Below are positions 46,046-60,176 of a stretch of DNA of 64,000 nt, one piece after another; the stretch's first letter is position 1; every line of letters starts with the position of its first letter. The DNA comes from Larimichthys crocea. Lineage: Eukaryota > Chordata > Actinopteri > Sciaenidae. The notes under the pieces are model-generated. The model was given only the letters and a program-made list of their open reading frames with translations, was not told the DNA's origin and did no database searches. The translations under genes and the position numbers were made by a program. The DNA is taken from contig NC_040016.1 of the NCBI RefSeq assembly GCF_000972845.2, positions 26,579,629-26,643,628 of the forward strand. Reading direction: 5' to 3'.

Positions 46046-46710
46046 GTACACCCCCATGGCTTTATGCTGTGTGAAGCTCCGTCCAAAGACGTCAAAGAGT
46101 GGAGTTTGGGTGACTAGGCTGAATGAAGCCTGGTTAGCTGCAGCTGATGGTGTCAACGGCTCATCCACATTTCAATCCATCCGTAGTTTGTTGAGGCATT
46201 TCAGAAATAAAAGCGTTTTTTCTGTGAGGTTTCAGGAGGCGGCGCTCTTTTTCATGTGTTCAGCTGTCCAGCACTGTCACTGAGGTGGATTAAATGACTT
46301 TAATTATTCACAGTTAAAGACTGCATGTGAAATGTATCTTCGTCTCCTCTTCTCTCCTGTGTGCTGCTGCTTGTTTCTGGGAGGCGGGCCCCCACCCTGG
46401 TGCGACCCCTCTCATTCAACCTCTGACCTTGTGACCGCCGGTTCAAAGCCCTCTCAGGGTGGTGGTTTAGGGGTTGACGGGGGTCACGGTGATTTGGATG
46501 CGCCAGCTCTAAATGCTTCCACATGCTTCCGCTCGCACGTCCGTGAGTTTGAATGTGTGAGAACCAGAATCTGTGGGAAACCAGGCGCCCCAGACTGAAT
46601 CCTCCCAGGACAAGTTTCATGTTTTATAATGATGCTGAGATAATAAACCAGTAACTACCAGATATAAACGAAAATATCACACCTGCGGAAGGTAAATGAC
46701 AGAATAACAG
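46046..46710. other. Unique flank between two arrays
   Basis: No gene supported. 46,060-46,285 continues a dispersed fish repeat of which the 42-bp unit seems to be an amplified part (GTGTGAAGCTCCGTCCAAAG, CAGGAGGCGGCGCTCTTT). The rest is unremarkable. Confidence 0.45.
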
Positions 46711-46922
46711 ACCTGAGCTAACATGAGCTAACAGCAGCTAACAGACTGAGCTAACATGAGCTAACAGCAGCTAACAGACTGAGCTAACATGAGCTAACAG
46801 CAGCTAACAGACTGAGCTAACAGCAGCTAACAGACTGAGCTAACATGAGCTAACAGCAGCTACAGCTGTCAGCAGTTTACTTCACTGTCCATCATAAACT
46901 CTGTAAATCACAGAGAGTTGAG
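46711..46922 (+). repeat. GAGCTAACA array with 65-bp tail, second site
   Basis: Same 33-base higher-order unit and the same following tail (AGCTGTCAGCAGTTTACTTC to CACAGAGAGTTGA) as at 41,067-41,487. Array plus tail therefore moved or duplicated as a unit about 5.5 kb apart. Confidence 0.9.
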
Positions 46923-47232
46923 GCGGAGCAGCCGGAGGACATCAGAGGGAAAACCAGAAAACATTTCCTCCATAAAATATGATCCAGTTTCACCAGAATC
47001 AGTGAAATAGTTGCTGCTGTGTGACTTAGTGCCGTAAAGCGTTACGTACTTCTCCCGACCCGGAGCCCAAAGTTACATAGAGTGAGAACAGACGTACGAA
47101 TGACAGAGACACCGTTCACCTGATCACAGGTCATGATGTTCGTTTATTAAAGGAAAGTGGCACAAATAAAGAACAAGCAGCTTCCAACTAGTTAAGAGAG
47201 CGGAGCTACTGTAACGTTAAAAAGACATTTTC

Positions 47233-47277
<45 letters not shown>

Positions 47278-48192
47278 TCAGGCAGCTATACTATCACACA
47301 TGTTCACACATATACACAATGAGAGGGAGGGAGTGAAAGAAAGCGAATCATATTACTTTGACTCCATACATAAAGTATGCTGACTTTACCTCTTGATGTC
47401 TCCCCTGAGGGTGGGACTCCTGCCTTCAGTCGGCTTAGCGTTCATCCCACCCTCCCTAACATGAAGCCGGGGGGCAGGCTGCTGGATTTACTGTACCTTC
47501 AAACACACATGGAGCTGATTTAGCCTGACCCATACAGAAAACCCCCCAAAAGTCTAATTCCTCTTCCACACCCTGTCAAACACATTTCAAAATCTCTCCT
47601 CTGCAGGAGGTTTTGGTGTCGAGTCACATTTATTTATAGAAATCAACAGACTGAAATGGGAACTAATAAAAACCCCAAGAAGTCCAAAACAAAGAAAAGC
47701 TAAATAACATGTGTTCATGAGTTCACTGAATGTGTGTATGTCTGTTAAAGTGCAAAACTTTCAGATCCTGCGTGTGACGATCAGAATTTCAAATCCTCAC
47801 TCAAAGCCGAGACCAGAATCAGAGTAGGGCAGTTATCAAATCAAATCAGATCAGATTTTATTTGTACAGCCCAAAATCACAAAGTCCATTTTCCTCTGAG
47901 GCTTTATAATCTGTACGGGGAGTGACACCCTCTGTCCTTAGACCTTAGGAAAAACTTGCCCACAAAAAAAAAATAAGTTTAGTTAGTGACATGCATTAAT
48001 GAGACATGAATGTTTACAGATGGAGAGAGAGAGAGAGAGAGTTTTCAGTAAAGGGAGATGTGACGACATCTTCAACCAATACCATGACTGACTAGGCATA
48101 ACCCAGAAAGAGACAGTTATAGTGTTTACATGGAAATGGTGGAGTAATATTTTTAGTGATGACCACGTGTGATGTCAGGCTTAAACCAAACC
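46923..48192. other. Non-coding stretch with (CA)n and a fish interspersed repeat
   Basis: (CA)n at 47,236-47,275. 47,838-47,975 reads TCAAATCAGATCAGATTTTA, TTTGTACAGCCCAAAATCAC and then GGAAAAACTTGCCC with poly-A, a frequent teleost repeat of uncertain class. A short (GA)n lies at 48,023-48,041. No gene is supported. Confidence 0.55.
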
Positions 48193-51100
48193 TCACGGAG
48201 ACTACGTCCAGGTTGTAGACGGTCTGCGGGGACGTCACGGAGACTACGTCCAGGTTTTAGACGGTCTGCGGGGACGTCACGGAGACTACGTCCAGGTTTT
48301 AGACGGTCCGCGGGGACGTCACGGAGACTACGTCCAGGTTTAAGACGGTCCGCGGGGATGTCACGGAGACTACGTCCAGGTTTTAGACGGTCCGCGGGGA
48401 CGTCACGGAGACTACGTCCAAGTTTTAGACGGTCCGCGGGGACGTCACGGAGACTACTTCCAGGTTTTAGACGGTCTGCGGGGACGTCACAGAGACTACG
48501 TCTAGGTTTTAGACGGTCCGCGGGGACGTCACGGAGACTACGTCCAAGTTTTAGATGGTCCGCGGGGACGTCACGGAGACTACTTCCAGGTTTTAGATGG
48601 TCTGCGGGGACGCCACGGAGACTACGTCTAGGTTTAAGACGGTCCGCGGGGACGTCACGGAGACTACGTCCAGGTTTTAGACGGTCCGCGGGGACGTCAC
48701 GAAGACTACGTCCAGGTTTTAGACGGTCCGCGGGACGCCATGGAGGCTACGTCCAGGTTTTAGACGGTCTACGGGGACGCCACGGAGACTACATCCAGGT
48801 TTTAGACGGTCTGCGGGGACGTCACGGAGGCTACGTACAGGTTTTACACGGTCTGCGGGGACGTCACGGAGACTACGTACAGGTTTTAGACGGTCTGCGG
48901 GGCGTCACAGAGACTACGTCCAGGTTTTAGACGGTCTGCGGGGACGTCACGGAGACTACGTCCAGGTTTTAGACGGTCTGCGTGGACGCCACGGAGACTA
49001 CGTCCAGGTTTTAGACGGTCTGCGTGGACGTCACGGAGACTACGTCCAGGTTTAAGACGGTCCGCGGGACGTCACGGAGACTACGTCCAGGTTTTAGACG
49101 GTCAGCGGGGACGTCACAGAGACTACGTCCAGGTTTTAGACGGTCTGCGGGGACGTCACGGAGACTACGTCCAGGTTGTAGACGGTCGCGCGGGACGTCA
49201 CGGATGACCTTACGTCCAGTTTTAGACATTGGCCGGGGACGTCACAGGAGACTACGTCAGGTTTTAGACAGTCCCGCGGGGACGTCACGGAGACTACGGT
49301 CCAGTTTTAGAAACGTCGCGGGGAACGTCACGGAGACTACGTCCAAGTTTAGACGTCGGGGGACGTCAACGGAGACTACGTCCAGGGTTTTAGACGGTCG
49401 CGGGGACGTCACGGAGATACGTCCAGGTTTTTAGACGGTCGCGGGGACGTCACGAGACTACGTCCAGTTTAGACGGTCGGCGGGGACTCACCGGAGACTA
49501 CTTCCAGGTTTTAGACGGTCTGCGGGACGCACGGAGACATACGTCCAGGTTTAAGACGGTCCGCGGGGACGTCACGGAGACTACGTCCAGGTTTTAGACG
49601 TCGCGGGGACGTCACGGAGACACGTCCAGGTTTTAGACAGTCTGCGGGGGCCACGGAGACGACTAGTCCAGTTTAGACGGTCGTGCGGGAACGTCCGGAG
49701 GACTACGTCCAGGTTTTAAACGGTCTGCGGGGGCGCACGGAGACTACGTCCAGGTTTAGAAGCGGTCCGCGGGGAGTCACGAGACTACGTCCAGTTTTTA
49801 GACGAGTCCGGGGACGTCACAGAGACGACTCCAGGTTTAGATGGTCCGGGACGTCCAGGAGGATACGTCCGTTTTAGAGTCGCGGGGACGTCACGGAGAC
49901 TACGCCGGTTTAGATGGTCTGCGGGACGTCACAGAGACTACGTCCAGGTTTTTAGACGTGCGGGACGTCACGGAGATACGTAGGTTTTAGACGGTCTGCG
50001 GGGACGTCACGGACTACGTCCAGGTTTAGACGGTCTGGGGACGTCAACGAGACTACGTCCAGGTTAGACGTCTGCGGGGACGTCACGGAGAACTACGTAA
50101 GGTTTAGACGGGCTGCGGGGACGTCAGGAGACTAACGTCCAGGTTTTAGACGGTCTGCGGGGACGTCACGGAGACTACGTCCAGTTTTAGACGTCTGCGG
50201 GGACGTCACGGAGACACTCCAGGTTTAGAGGGCTGCGGGGAGTCACGGAGACTACGTCCAGGTTTTAAAGTCTGCGGGACGTCACGAGACACGTCCAGGT
50301 TTTAGACAGTCTGCGGGGACGTCCAGAGACTACGTCCAGGTTTTAGACAGTCTGCGGGACGTCCGAGGAGCTACGTCCAGGTTTTAGAACGTCTGGCGGG
50401 ACGTCCAGGAGCTACGTCCAGGTTTTAGAGTCTGCGGGGACGTCACGGAGACTACGTCCAGTTTTTAGACGGTCTGCGGGGACGTCCAGGAGACACGTCC
50501 AGTTTTAGACAGGTCTGCGGGGATCACGGAGACACGTCCAGGTTTAAGACGGTCGCGGGGACGTCACGGAGACTACGTCCAGGTTTAAACGTCTGCGGGG
50601 ACGTCACGGAGACTACGTCCAGGTTTTAGAACGTCCGGGGACGTCACGGAGCTACGTCCAGGTTTTAAGGAGGAGACGGTCCTTAGAACTGGGGACCACA
50701 GAGACTACGTCAGGTTTTAGAACGTCGCGGGGAGTCCGTCACGAGAGACAACGTCCAGGTTTAATAGACGGTCGCGGGACGTCGGAGAACTACGTCCAGG
50801 TTTTAGACGTCCGGGGACGTCACGGAGCACGTCCAGTTTTAGAACGTCTGCGGGGACGTCACGGAGACTACGTCCAGGTTTTAGACGGTCTGCGGGGACG
50901 TCACGAGACTACGTCCAGGTTTGTAGAGTCTGCGGGGAGCACGGAGACTACGTCCAGGTTTTAGAGTCTGCGGGGCGTCCGAGATACGTCCAGGTTTTAG
51001 ACAGGTCCTGCGGGACGTCAACGAGACTACGTCCAGTTTTAGAGTCTGCGGGGACGTCACGGAGACTACGTCCAGGTTTAAGACAGTCTGCGGGGACGTC

Positions 51101-51305
51101 ACGGAGACTACGTCCAGGTTTAGACAGTACTGCGGGGCGTCACGGAGACTACGTCCAGGTTTAAGACGTCTGCGGGGACGTCACGGAGACTACGTCCAGG
51201 TTTTAGACGTGCGGGGAGTCACGGAGACTACGTCCAGGTTTTAGACAGTCTGCGGGAACGTCACGGAGACTACGTCCAGGTTTTAGAAGTCTGCGGGGAC
51301 GTCAC
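48193..51305 (+). repeat. Large 42-bp minisatellite array (about 74 units)
   Basis: The unit is ACGTCCAGGTTTTAGACGGT followed by CTGCGGGGACGTCACGGAGACT. GGACGT and ACGTCC are inverted around 10 bases (CACGGAGACT) in each unit. From 48,193 to about 49,185 units are regular 42-mers differing only by substitutions, so one frame stays open for 253 codons as SRRLRPGFRRSAGT repeats. After about 49,185 most units carry small insertions or deletions and no frame stays open. Confidence 0.95.
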
Positions 51306-51583
51306 GACAGGAAGAAGTTTCATTAGATTTGTGTCAGATGATGATTATTGTTTTTGAAGATTTTAGGTCTTTATAGTATTTCTTTATTAGTCTTTATAGA
51401 TCAGGCGAATTGGTGTTTATTCATCTCATTTTTTATCGTTACCGTGATAAACACCCGGGGGGGGGTGGAAGTTATGGGATAGTTTAATCATTTTATTTGT
51501 GTTTTGAGCCCACCGCTGTCTGATTCTCCACATTTTCATGTTTGTGTGTTCAGTGGGTGTGGTCAGAGCGGCCTCCTCCCACC

Positions 51584-53226
<1,643 letters not shown>

Positions 53227-55779
53227 AAATGGAAATATATCGTGGAGGAGATCTTAAGAAAAGGCCTCCCGATGGACGATGGAATGTCGTCAGTAGTGGT
53301 TTTAGAAGAAATCAGGCATGGTGAAAGTGTAGAAAAATCTACAAACGTTAACTGATTTTTAACCAGGGGGATGCTGAAATGTTTCCGTCTGTCTGAGCCT
53401 CCCTGTGTTTCACTAGAACTGACAGAACGCGATCCACCACCGACCTTTTCTCATTAGTTTTGACTTCCTCCGCCTCCTTTTTGTTTGTTGCTACGTTTAA
53501 CTTTAATTTCCAGTTCCGATGGATGCCAAAGTCTTGCAGGGTTGCCGGAGGAGGAGAAGATGTTGTGGAACTTGTGAGCAAGTTTTTTTTGTGGTGTTCG
53601 TGCCTTGAACGTCACGTGTCTGATTTCATTTCACTCAATAAAGAAGCCAAACTGTGTTTGTGGGACCGTTTGTCGTCGTCTCTTAAGTTTCAACATAACA
53701 ACGACAAACAGAATCAAACGTCCACGAAGCTCGGAGCTTTTTATTGTATCCACCTGATCTTCCTCACATGAAACGTATCCTTGGTTATTTTAAAGTATGT
53801 AGGACGTAATATTTTGAAAAATCGTGTTCAACAAAAAAACGCTTGTAACATAATTGTGATACGTGTTATTTTCATAGACTCTATTGTGAAAATCTTGGAT
53901 CTAATTAGGATCAGTGAGCTGCTAAATTTCTTCCTGTGCCTTGCTGAAAAGTTGCCGAAGTTGTCGGACTCATAGTTTTTTGATCCGACAGTAATGTAAT
54001 CAGAACAACTACTCGAGTACAGCTGAACATAGTTACACAGTGTGTTTTCTCTGAACCGTTCAAATGTACTTTAGTACCTTTTCTGTGGTCTGAGCTTTCT
54101 GAGGAACCGTTTGAGACGTTCATCAGCGCCGGTTCATTCCAAAAGACGTAACCCGGGCCACATCAAAGATCTTTTGCTTCAGCAGCAAACATGGAAATCT
54201 CCTTTATTCTTGTTTCTCTGTCGCACTCCAACGACACGATGAAGGTTCGACCACAAAGGTTGTGTTGGGTTTTCTCTAGCAACTTCAGAGTCACAGTTTC
54301 ATTTTCAACGTTTCCGCCTGCTAATCTTTGATCATGTAACATTTCAATAAATCTTTGAATTTACTCCACCCATTTATTTGATATCTGATAGCTTACAGAT
54401 TTAAGCTGATTTTATTTATTTCTTGATTAAAGAAATTATTTTAATATATATATTAAATATAAATAAATAATTTATTTATATTTAATATATATATATTATA
54501 TATATTACATATAAATCAATAAATATTCTATTTTATATTTAAATATAAATAAATAATCTTTATTTAAATATAAATAAATATTATTTATATTTACAATAAA
54601 TAAAATATATATATATATATATATATTACACCAAAAAATACTAAGAAATATAACCTTCTATAACCCACACAACTACATGATGAGGTTTATCTGTAAAGTC
54701 CAATCCATGACTGTTTCCACAAGTGCCCTGCACAAGATAAACACACCAATAATAAACATAGAAAGATTAAAAAAACAATTCAAATAAATCACGTCACTTA
54801 CAGAGTTCCACTTTGAGCAGATAATATATATCATAATATATAACCCAATTAATATACTTAGAATAGACTAGAACTTCCTCCACTGTAGTATGGAGGAGTC
54901 TCAATGACAAAAGTCACATTTTAATACATTAAATTTTAGATTGTAAAGTTCAGTTTGTGGCGTTCTGCTCTGTCGTTTAGGACCAAAGTCGAGGTCAGCC
55001 ACCAGGATGGCAAGCACCTCCTTTGTTTCAGCGTGCAGTGTTGCTCTGTGACTGCCCGCGTTTGAAGTGATTATGTTTGGGTGGTCTCGTTTCCTTCGTG
55101 CCCAGATATTTAAAACCAACAAAAACACACTCAGCAGCCATAAGAGCACAGAGTTCTGCAGCTGCTCTCACTCTCACCATGTTTTGGTTATGTGATTTCT
55201 CTTATCCTTCACGTTTATTGTCACTTCGTTTATTAACCGAACCGGATTCAGGCCTCCTCCGAGTGTTTCAGATGTTCAGTGAGTTATTCGGACCACAGTG
55301 TGGAAATAATTCACCCTCAGTACAAACCTGTTTTTGTACCAGGCTGTCAACATTTTTTCTGCTGGTGGCTGTGGTGGATGAGGACGCTGGTTATGGAAAC
55401 AAAAACTGCCACTAGTTACTGTAACAATCGGTTTTTTCAACTCAAGTCTGATCCAACAGTAACGGAGGCTTCCTATATCTAATGGCACATCCCAGATTCA
55501 CTTCATGAAGCAGATTTCCAACAGAAACTGAGATAAATAAGTGCTGGTGGTCTTGTGCTGTAACGTTACAGCCGCTCTGGCTTTGGCTCATAACTCAAAC
55601 TGCGGTCTGTTTCTGATCAACAAAACCACAGGCTGAAAACTCCAGAGTGAAACTTAATCACCACAACGTGTTTCAAATATGACAGAATCACGAGCTGTGC
55701 GTTTAGTGTCGTCCTCGTGAGAAACTCCAGTGTTTCATGAAGTGACTTTACTCAACGTTTGCCTGATTAGAAAAGGGAT

Positions 55780-56060
55780 CGATGCCCCCGGAGAGACCTT
55801 CCAAAGTGTCGGGCACAGTTTATCTTGCTCTGTTCACCCCTCCAACCACCCACTAAACTCAGTCCCACCATTTACTCTTGTCCGGGGCTTCTTGTCGCTC
55901 ACTCTCTCCTTTTCTCTTCTTTAGCTTCCTCCGTCAGCGTCCCTCTTCACCTCTGCTCTCTGCCCTCATGCCATAAGGCTGCGAGCCTGTTACCTCCTCT
56001 TCTTCTTCCTGGTAGTCAAACGTCTGTGGTACAAACACTAACATCTCCGGTGCCTTCTGA
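55780..56060 (-). mobile_element. Basic-ORF dispersed repeat, noisy copy
   Basis: Counterpart of 40,800-41,066 within the second copy. The frame is broken by indels. Confidence 0.6.
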
Positions 56061-56525
56061 GTAACTGAGTAACATCAGAACCAACTGAGCCTAAATGAGC
56101 ATAACGCAGCTAACAGACTGAGCTAAAACATGAGCTAACCGACTGAGCTAACCTGAGCTAACAGCAGCTACAGGACGACGCTAAATGAGCTACAGACCTG
56201 ACGCTAACATGAGCTAACAGGGACTAGCTCGCGGACTGAGCTAACAGCAGCTAACAGACTGAGCTAAATGAGCTTAACAGCAGCTAACAGACTGAGCTAA
56301 CATTGAGCTAAAGCAGCTAACCCGACTGAGCTAACATGAGCTAACATCAGCTTCACAGGACTGCGCTAAATGAGGCTAAACAGCAGTAAAGATGAGCTAA
56401 CAGCAGCCTAAACAGACTGAGCTAACAGGACTGAGCTAACATGAGCTTAACAGCAGCTTACAGCTGTCAGCAGTTTCCTTCACTGTTTCCATCCTAAACT
56501 CTGTTTAAATCACAGAGAGGTTGAC
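56055..56525 (+). repeat. GAGCTAACA array, noisy copy
   Basis: Counterpart of 41,067-41,487, with many one-base errors in the units and the same tail (CTGTCAGCAGTTTCCTTCAC). Confidence 0.85.
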
Positions 56526-57689
56526 AGCGAAGTAGAGATAGTAGAAGAAGTGACGGAAAAAATCAACGTTTGCCCGTAAGGAGTGCTGGACAGTCATCGT
56601 CATTCGACCATTTACAAATCATCCACACTAAAATAATGGCAAGCCAATGTAGGAAAACTACAAAAAAAAAACAAAAAGTCAGAGTCAAATCAACCATGAG
56701 GAAAACAGTTTTACGCTGCACCGCTTGTTACTTCAAGTATTACACTTTTATGATTCAGCAGAGAAATCCTTCAGGTGATTTTGGCCTTCGGTCGTTTCAG
56801 GTATCGATGCGTCATGGCGCCGCTCTGTGAGGATGGACATGTACGCCGCGTTGAGCTGAAGCTGAGCATGTTAACATGCTGACGTTTACATTGCTGCGTT
56901 ACAGCTGCGGCTGCTTTGATCTCCTTAGCAGCTATTGCATCCTACCAAATGTCATGACTTCTGAGAGGATCTCCAGTACACAATGTAAAGTCGGGGATGA
57001 GTCTTCTTTGCCAGACGGTTTGAAGTTACTTGAGTACAGTTAGCTCCTCAGGACAGACTGTGGGACCGAGAGCTCCCCCCTGGAGATGAAGTTCATTTGC
57101 GGTTTGAGTCGGAACACTCCTCTTTCGGGAACGAAGGATCATGGACCAGGAAGCTGCTGTGGTTGCGGCTGGTGGGACCACATTTAACGATGACACAAAC
57201 AATGACTCCCAGACACCCACAGTCCACAAACAACAACCACAGAGACGCGGAAGAAGCAGCCCTACAGCTACACTGTTCACATTACATCTCATCCTATCAG
57301 AGGATGATCAGAAGGCGGAGAACTATTTTGGCTGTTCGTTTAGTAACAACAGTTTTTATCATCTGAGCAACGTCACGACACAACACAGACCCGTTTGTCA
57401 GGTGTTATATAACTCTTACTTTTATTTTTATATTTTATAGTTATGTCTTTGTTTTTTTAATTTTATTTTATTTTGTTGTCTATCCACTGTGTATTGTGAA
57501 GTGCATTTCCTCAGTGTGGGTTTTCCTATCAGGTTGTATTGACTATTATCGTGTCGTTCTTATTGGTATTAGGACAACGTTAAATTATTAAGGGTTGCGT
57601 TTGACACTCCCACAACAAAGTAGGGAAATTATATTTCAAAAACTAGAAGTTGAATTTTGTTTTGTTTTAACTTCACACAGCAACGTTTG

Positions 57690-57905
57690 AGTTTGATAGG
57701 ACGGAAGGAAGTCCGTGATAGACAGGAAGTCTTGAACGGCGCGATTTGCTCATGTCATTAAAATGATTAGCGAGGGATAGTTGGGTATCGTCTGCCTAAC
57801 CGCGACCACGGACGTGTTTAAATTGCCTTTAATTAAGGAGCCACTGGTTTACAGTGGACAAAAGAATAGGACTGAGCGTTGAAAACCCTGTTGCACCCCA
57901 CATCT
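57690..57905 (-). mobile_element. Reverse transcriptase fragment, noisy copy
   Basis: Counterpart of 42,620-42,845; the GVPQ-type and ADD-type blocks are still visible on the minus strand. Confidence 0.65.
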
Positions 57906-58490
57906 CACACGTCCGGTTAATTTCATCAAGCTCCAGATCAAAGGAAGATTAAGATTTCAGTCAGGTGTTTTCCTGTCACTGCAGACACGAGGCGGGGATG
58001 GAAGGAAACACCCAATGTGAATTCAGGATAAACCTGATATCTCTCGCTGCAGCCGATTTCCGCTGTCCAAGCTGCGTTTGAAGGACGAACACGAGTTTGA
58101 TGAGGGGAAATTCACATCAAACCCACCGCCCTGCTTACTCTGTAACTCAGACCTCTGCTGCGAAAGCCACGCCTTTGTTAGTCAGAAGCTGGAACCTCGA
58201 GCAAACCCGATGTGTCTCTGGAAAAACATTTCCTGCCCTGCAGCTCGTTCATCCGAACGCGACAGCGCTCATCATCACGGCTGGTTTTAACCTCTGATCC
58301 ACAGAACTTTGGCATTTCATCCGATATTAATAAGTGTGTTTGGATCTCAAATGCAAAATTCATTACGAGGCTGCCAACAACAAGCTGCAGCAGTTAAAGG
58401 AAGCATGCCGTTTATTTTAATTCTTGCATACTGATTGCTTGCAACTGGCACACATGACTACTGTAGTATATTATCCGGATGACCGTCGAC

Positions 58491-58765
58491 CGGGGTTCCC
58501 ACACCCGCGGACCGTGGTCCGGATCCGGACCCGTCTCGCCTATCATCGGACCGAGATTATTAATGTAGAATTTTTTTTTTTTTTGACAGGCGGTCTATTC
58601 ATTGCCGTAACCTATCCAAGCACTGCACTGTGAAAGATTGGAAGGTACCAACCAATCGTTGTTGAGAGTCATACTACCCATGTTATTTATCAAGCCAATG
58701 AAATCGCCGCCCCCGAATTCAGCGCGTGTTGCTACGAGTGAGTCTCTGTCCGAGCACAGTCACAG

Positions 58766-58807
<42 letters not shown>

Positions 58808-58880
58808 CCATGTTCCTGGCGCGATGGACTTGTCAGAAAAAAATTTGGCCCGGCGTCCAAAACCTTCGTTGCCGACCCTA
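58491..58880. mobile_element. hAT-type insertion present only in the second copy
   Basis: 390 bases absent from the first copy at 43,424-43,432. Flanks CCGTCGAC (58,483-58,490) and CCGCAGAC (58,881-58,888) each differ by one base from the empty-site CCGTAGAC, an 8-bp target duplication as expected for hAT. The left end reads CGGGGTTCCCACACCCGCGG; the right end in reverse reads TAGGGTCGGCAACG, both close to hAT-type termini. It includes a run of 41 C at 58,766-58,806. No transposase. Confidence 0.75.
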
Positions 58881-59610
58881 CCGCAGACTGTATTAAAACT
58901 GGACACCAAAGGCACACTTATCACCCGACTCTGCTGTCTTTCAGCTCATGTTTTGGTTCCCCGTCCAAGGCTTGCTCAGTTGCAGTTACATTGGCACTGC
59001 CCAGCTCCGGTTCTGGCACGACACCCCGGCTCTTCTGGTGGTCCAGAATGTCTGTGGTACAAAACACGAAACACCCCCCCGGTGCTCTGAGCTCACAGTC
59101 ATTGTCAACACGATTAACTTGTTAGTTTATGAGTTTTAAGTATTGGAAAGTATCTACGTATCAAACTCTTGACTGCGTCCTGACGATGTTTAGGTTGGAT
59201 CGGCGGTTTGCTTTCCGAAATGTTTTCTTGGTGTCGACACAGAAGAGGAAATGACGGTCATTATGCCGACGTAGTAATATCTGCAGGGTACCTTGTGAAG
59301 CTCTGCGTATATAGTCAAGTTTATCATACACAGTCGACAAAAAACAAAAAAAAACGTGATATTTGTGCCTTTGATGTGGTTGTCAGAGGTTATTTCTGCC
59401 TGCGGAATGAGAGAGATTTCAAACAGATGAAGAGGAGGGAGAGGCTGTCGACCTGTTTCACTTCATGCAAAACACAGAATAGACTTGATTTGTAGCTACC
59501 CAAACTCGTCCGCCGTCCACACTTTCCTTCACCATATGTGAGCTCTTCAGGTCACGTCAGGACTGGATGCTCAACCTGAAACTATTTGTCACCACAGAAA
59601 ACACACACAA

Positions 59611-59775
59611 AGCTTTCAAGCTTTATTCTTGACAGAGAGGACAGAACAGACAGACAGACAGACCCGACAGGACCAGACAGAACCGACCGGGCTGACATAC
59701 AGCAAAAGGGGCCGCAGGTTCGGATTCGACACCCTGGCCGGCTGCCTCTACCAACTGAAATAATCGACGCTCCCG
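59611..59775 (-). mobile_element. tRNA-derived SINE, noisy copy
   Basis: Counterpart of 44,133-44,275. The (CAGA)n tract is interrupted by extra bases. Confidence 0.7.
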
Positions 59776-60176
59776 CAGAAACCACTTACAAAACATGTGC
59801 AACACAGCGGCACACGCTACCAAGTATCCCGTGTACCAGGGGCCTCATCGACATGTTGAAGATAAGGTGTATGAAGGTGCTCTGAATGTGCAGTACCAGC
59901 AGGGGGCGCTACTGACGGGGAGCAACAGGAAGAACATTGTATTTAAAGACTGAGGAAAAGCGTCAGCTGATCAGCTCCCACATGTAACTTAAAGTTCACA
60001 TGAAACAGGAAAGTAGAGTTCTGTACGCGCCTCATTCCTGTAAAAACTGTCAGATAAGGAGCGGACTTCTACTGCTCAGTGTTTACCGTAGCCCATCGCA
60101 AGTGTGCCCTTACACCCTGACTGCTCAGTCCTGCAGTAGTGCTGCGAGTATTGCAGTGTCTACCCTCCACGAAACA

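Noticed and set aside
48169..48930. 253-codon plus-strand ORF with SRRLRPGFRRSAGT repeats
   Set aside because: It is the 42-bp minisatellite read in one frame; 42 is a multiple of three, so the frame stays open by periodicity. It has no unique sequence and dies where indels begin.
48193..51305. CRISPR-like array (repeats containing GTTTTAGA)
   Set aside because: The whole unit repeats, with no variable spacers, in a vertebrate genome with no cas genes.
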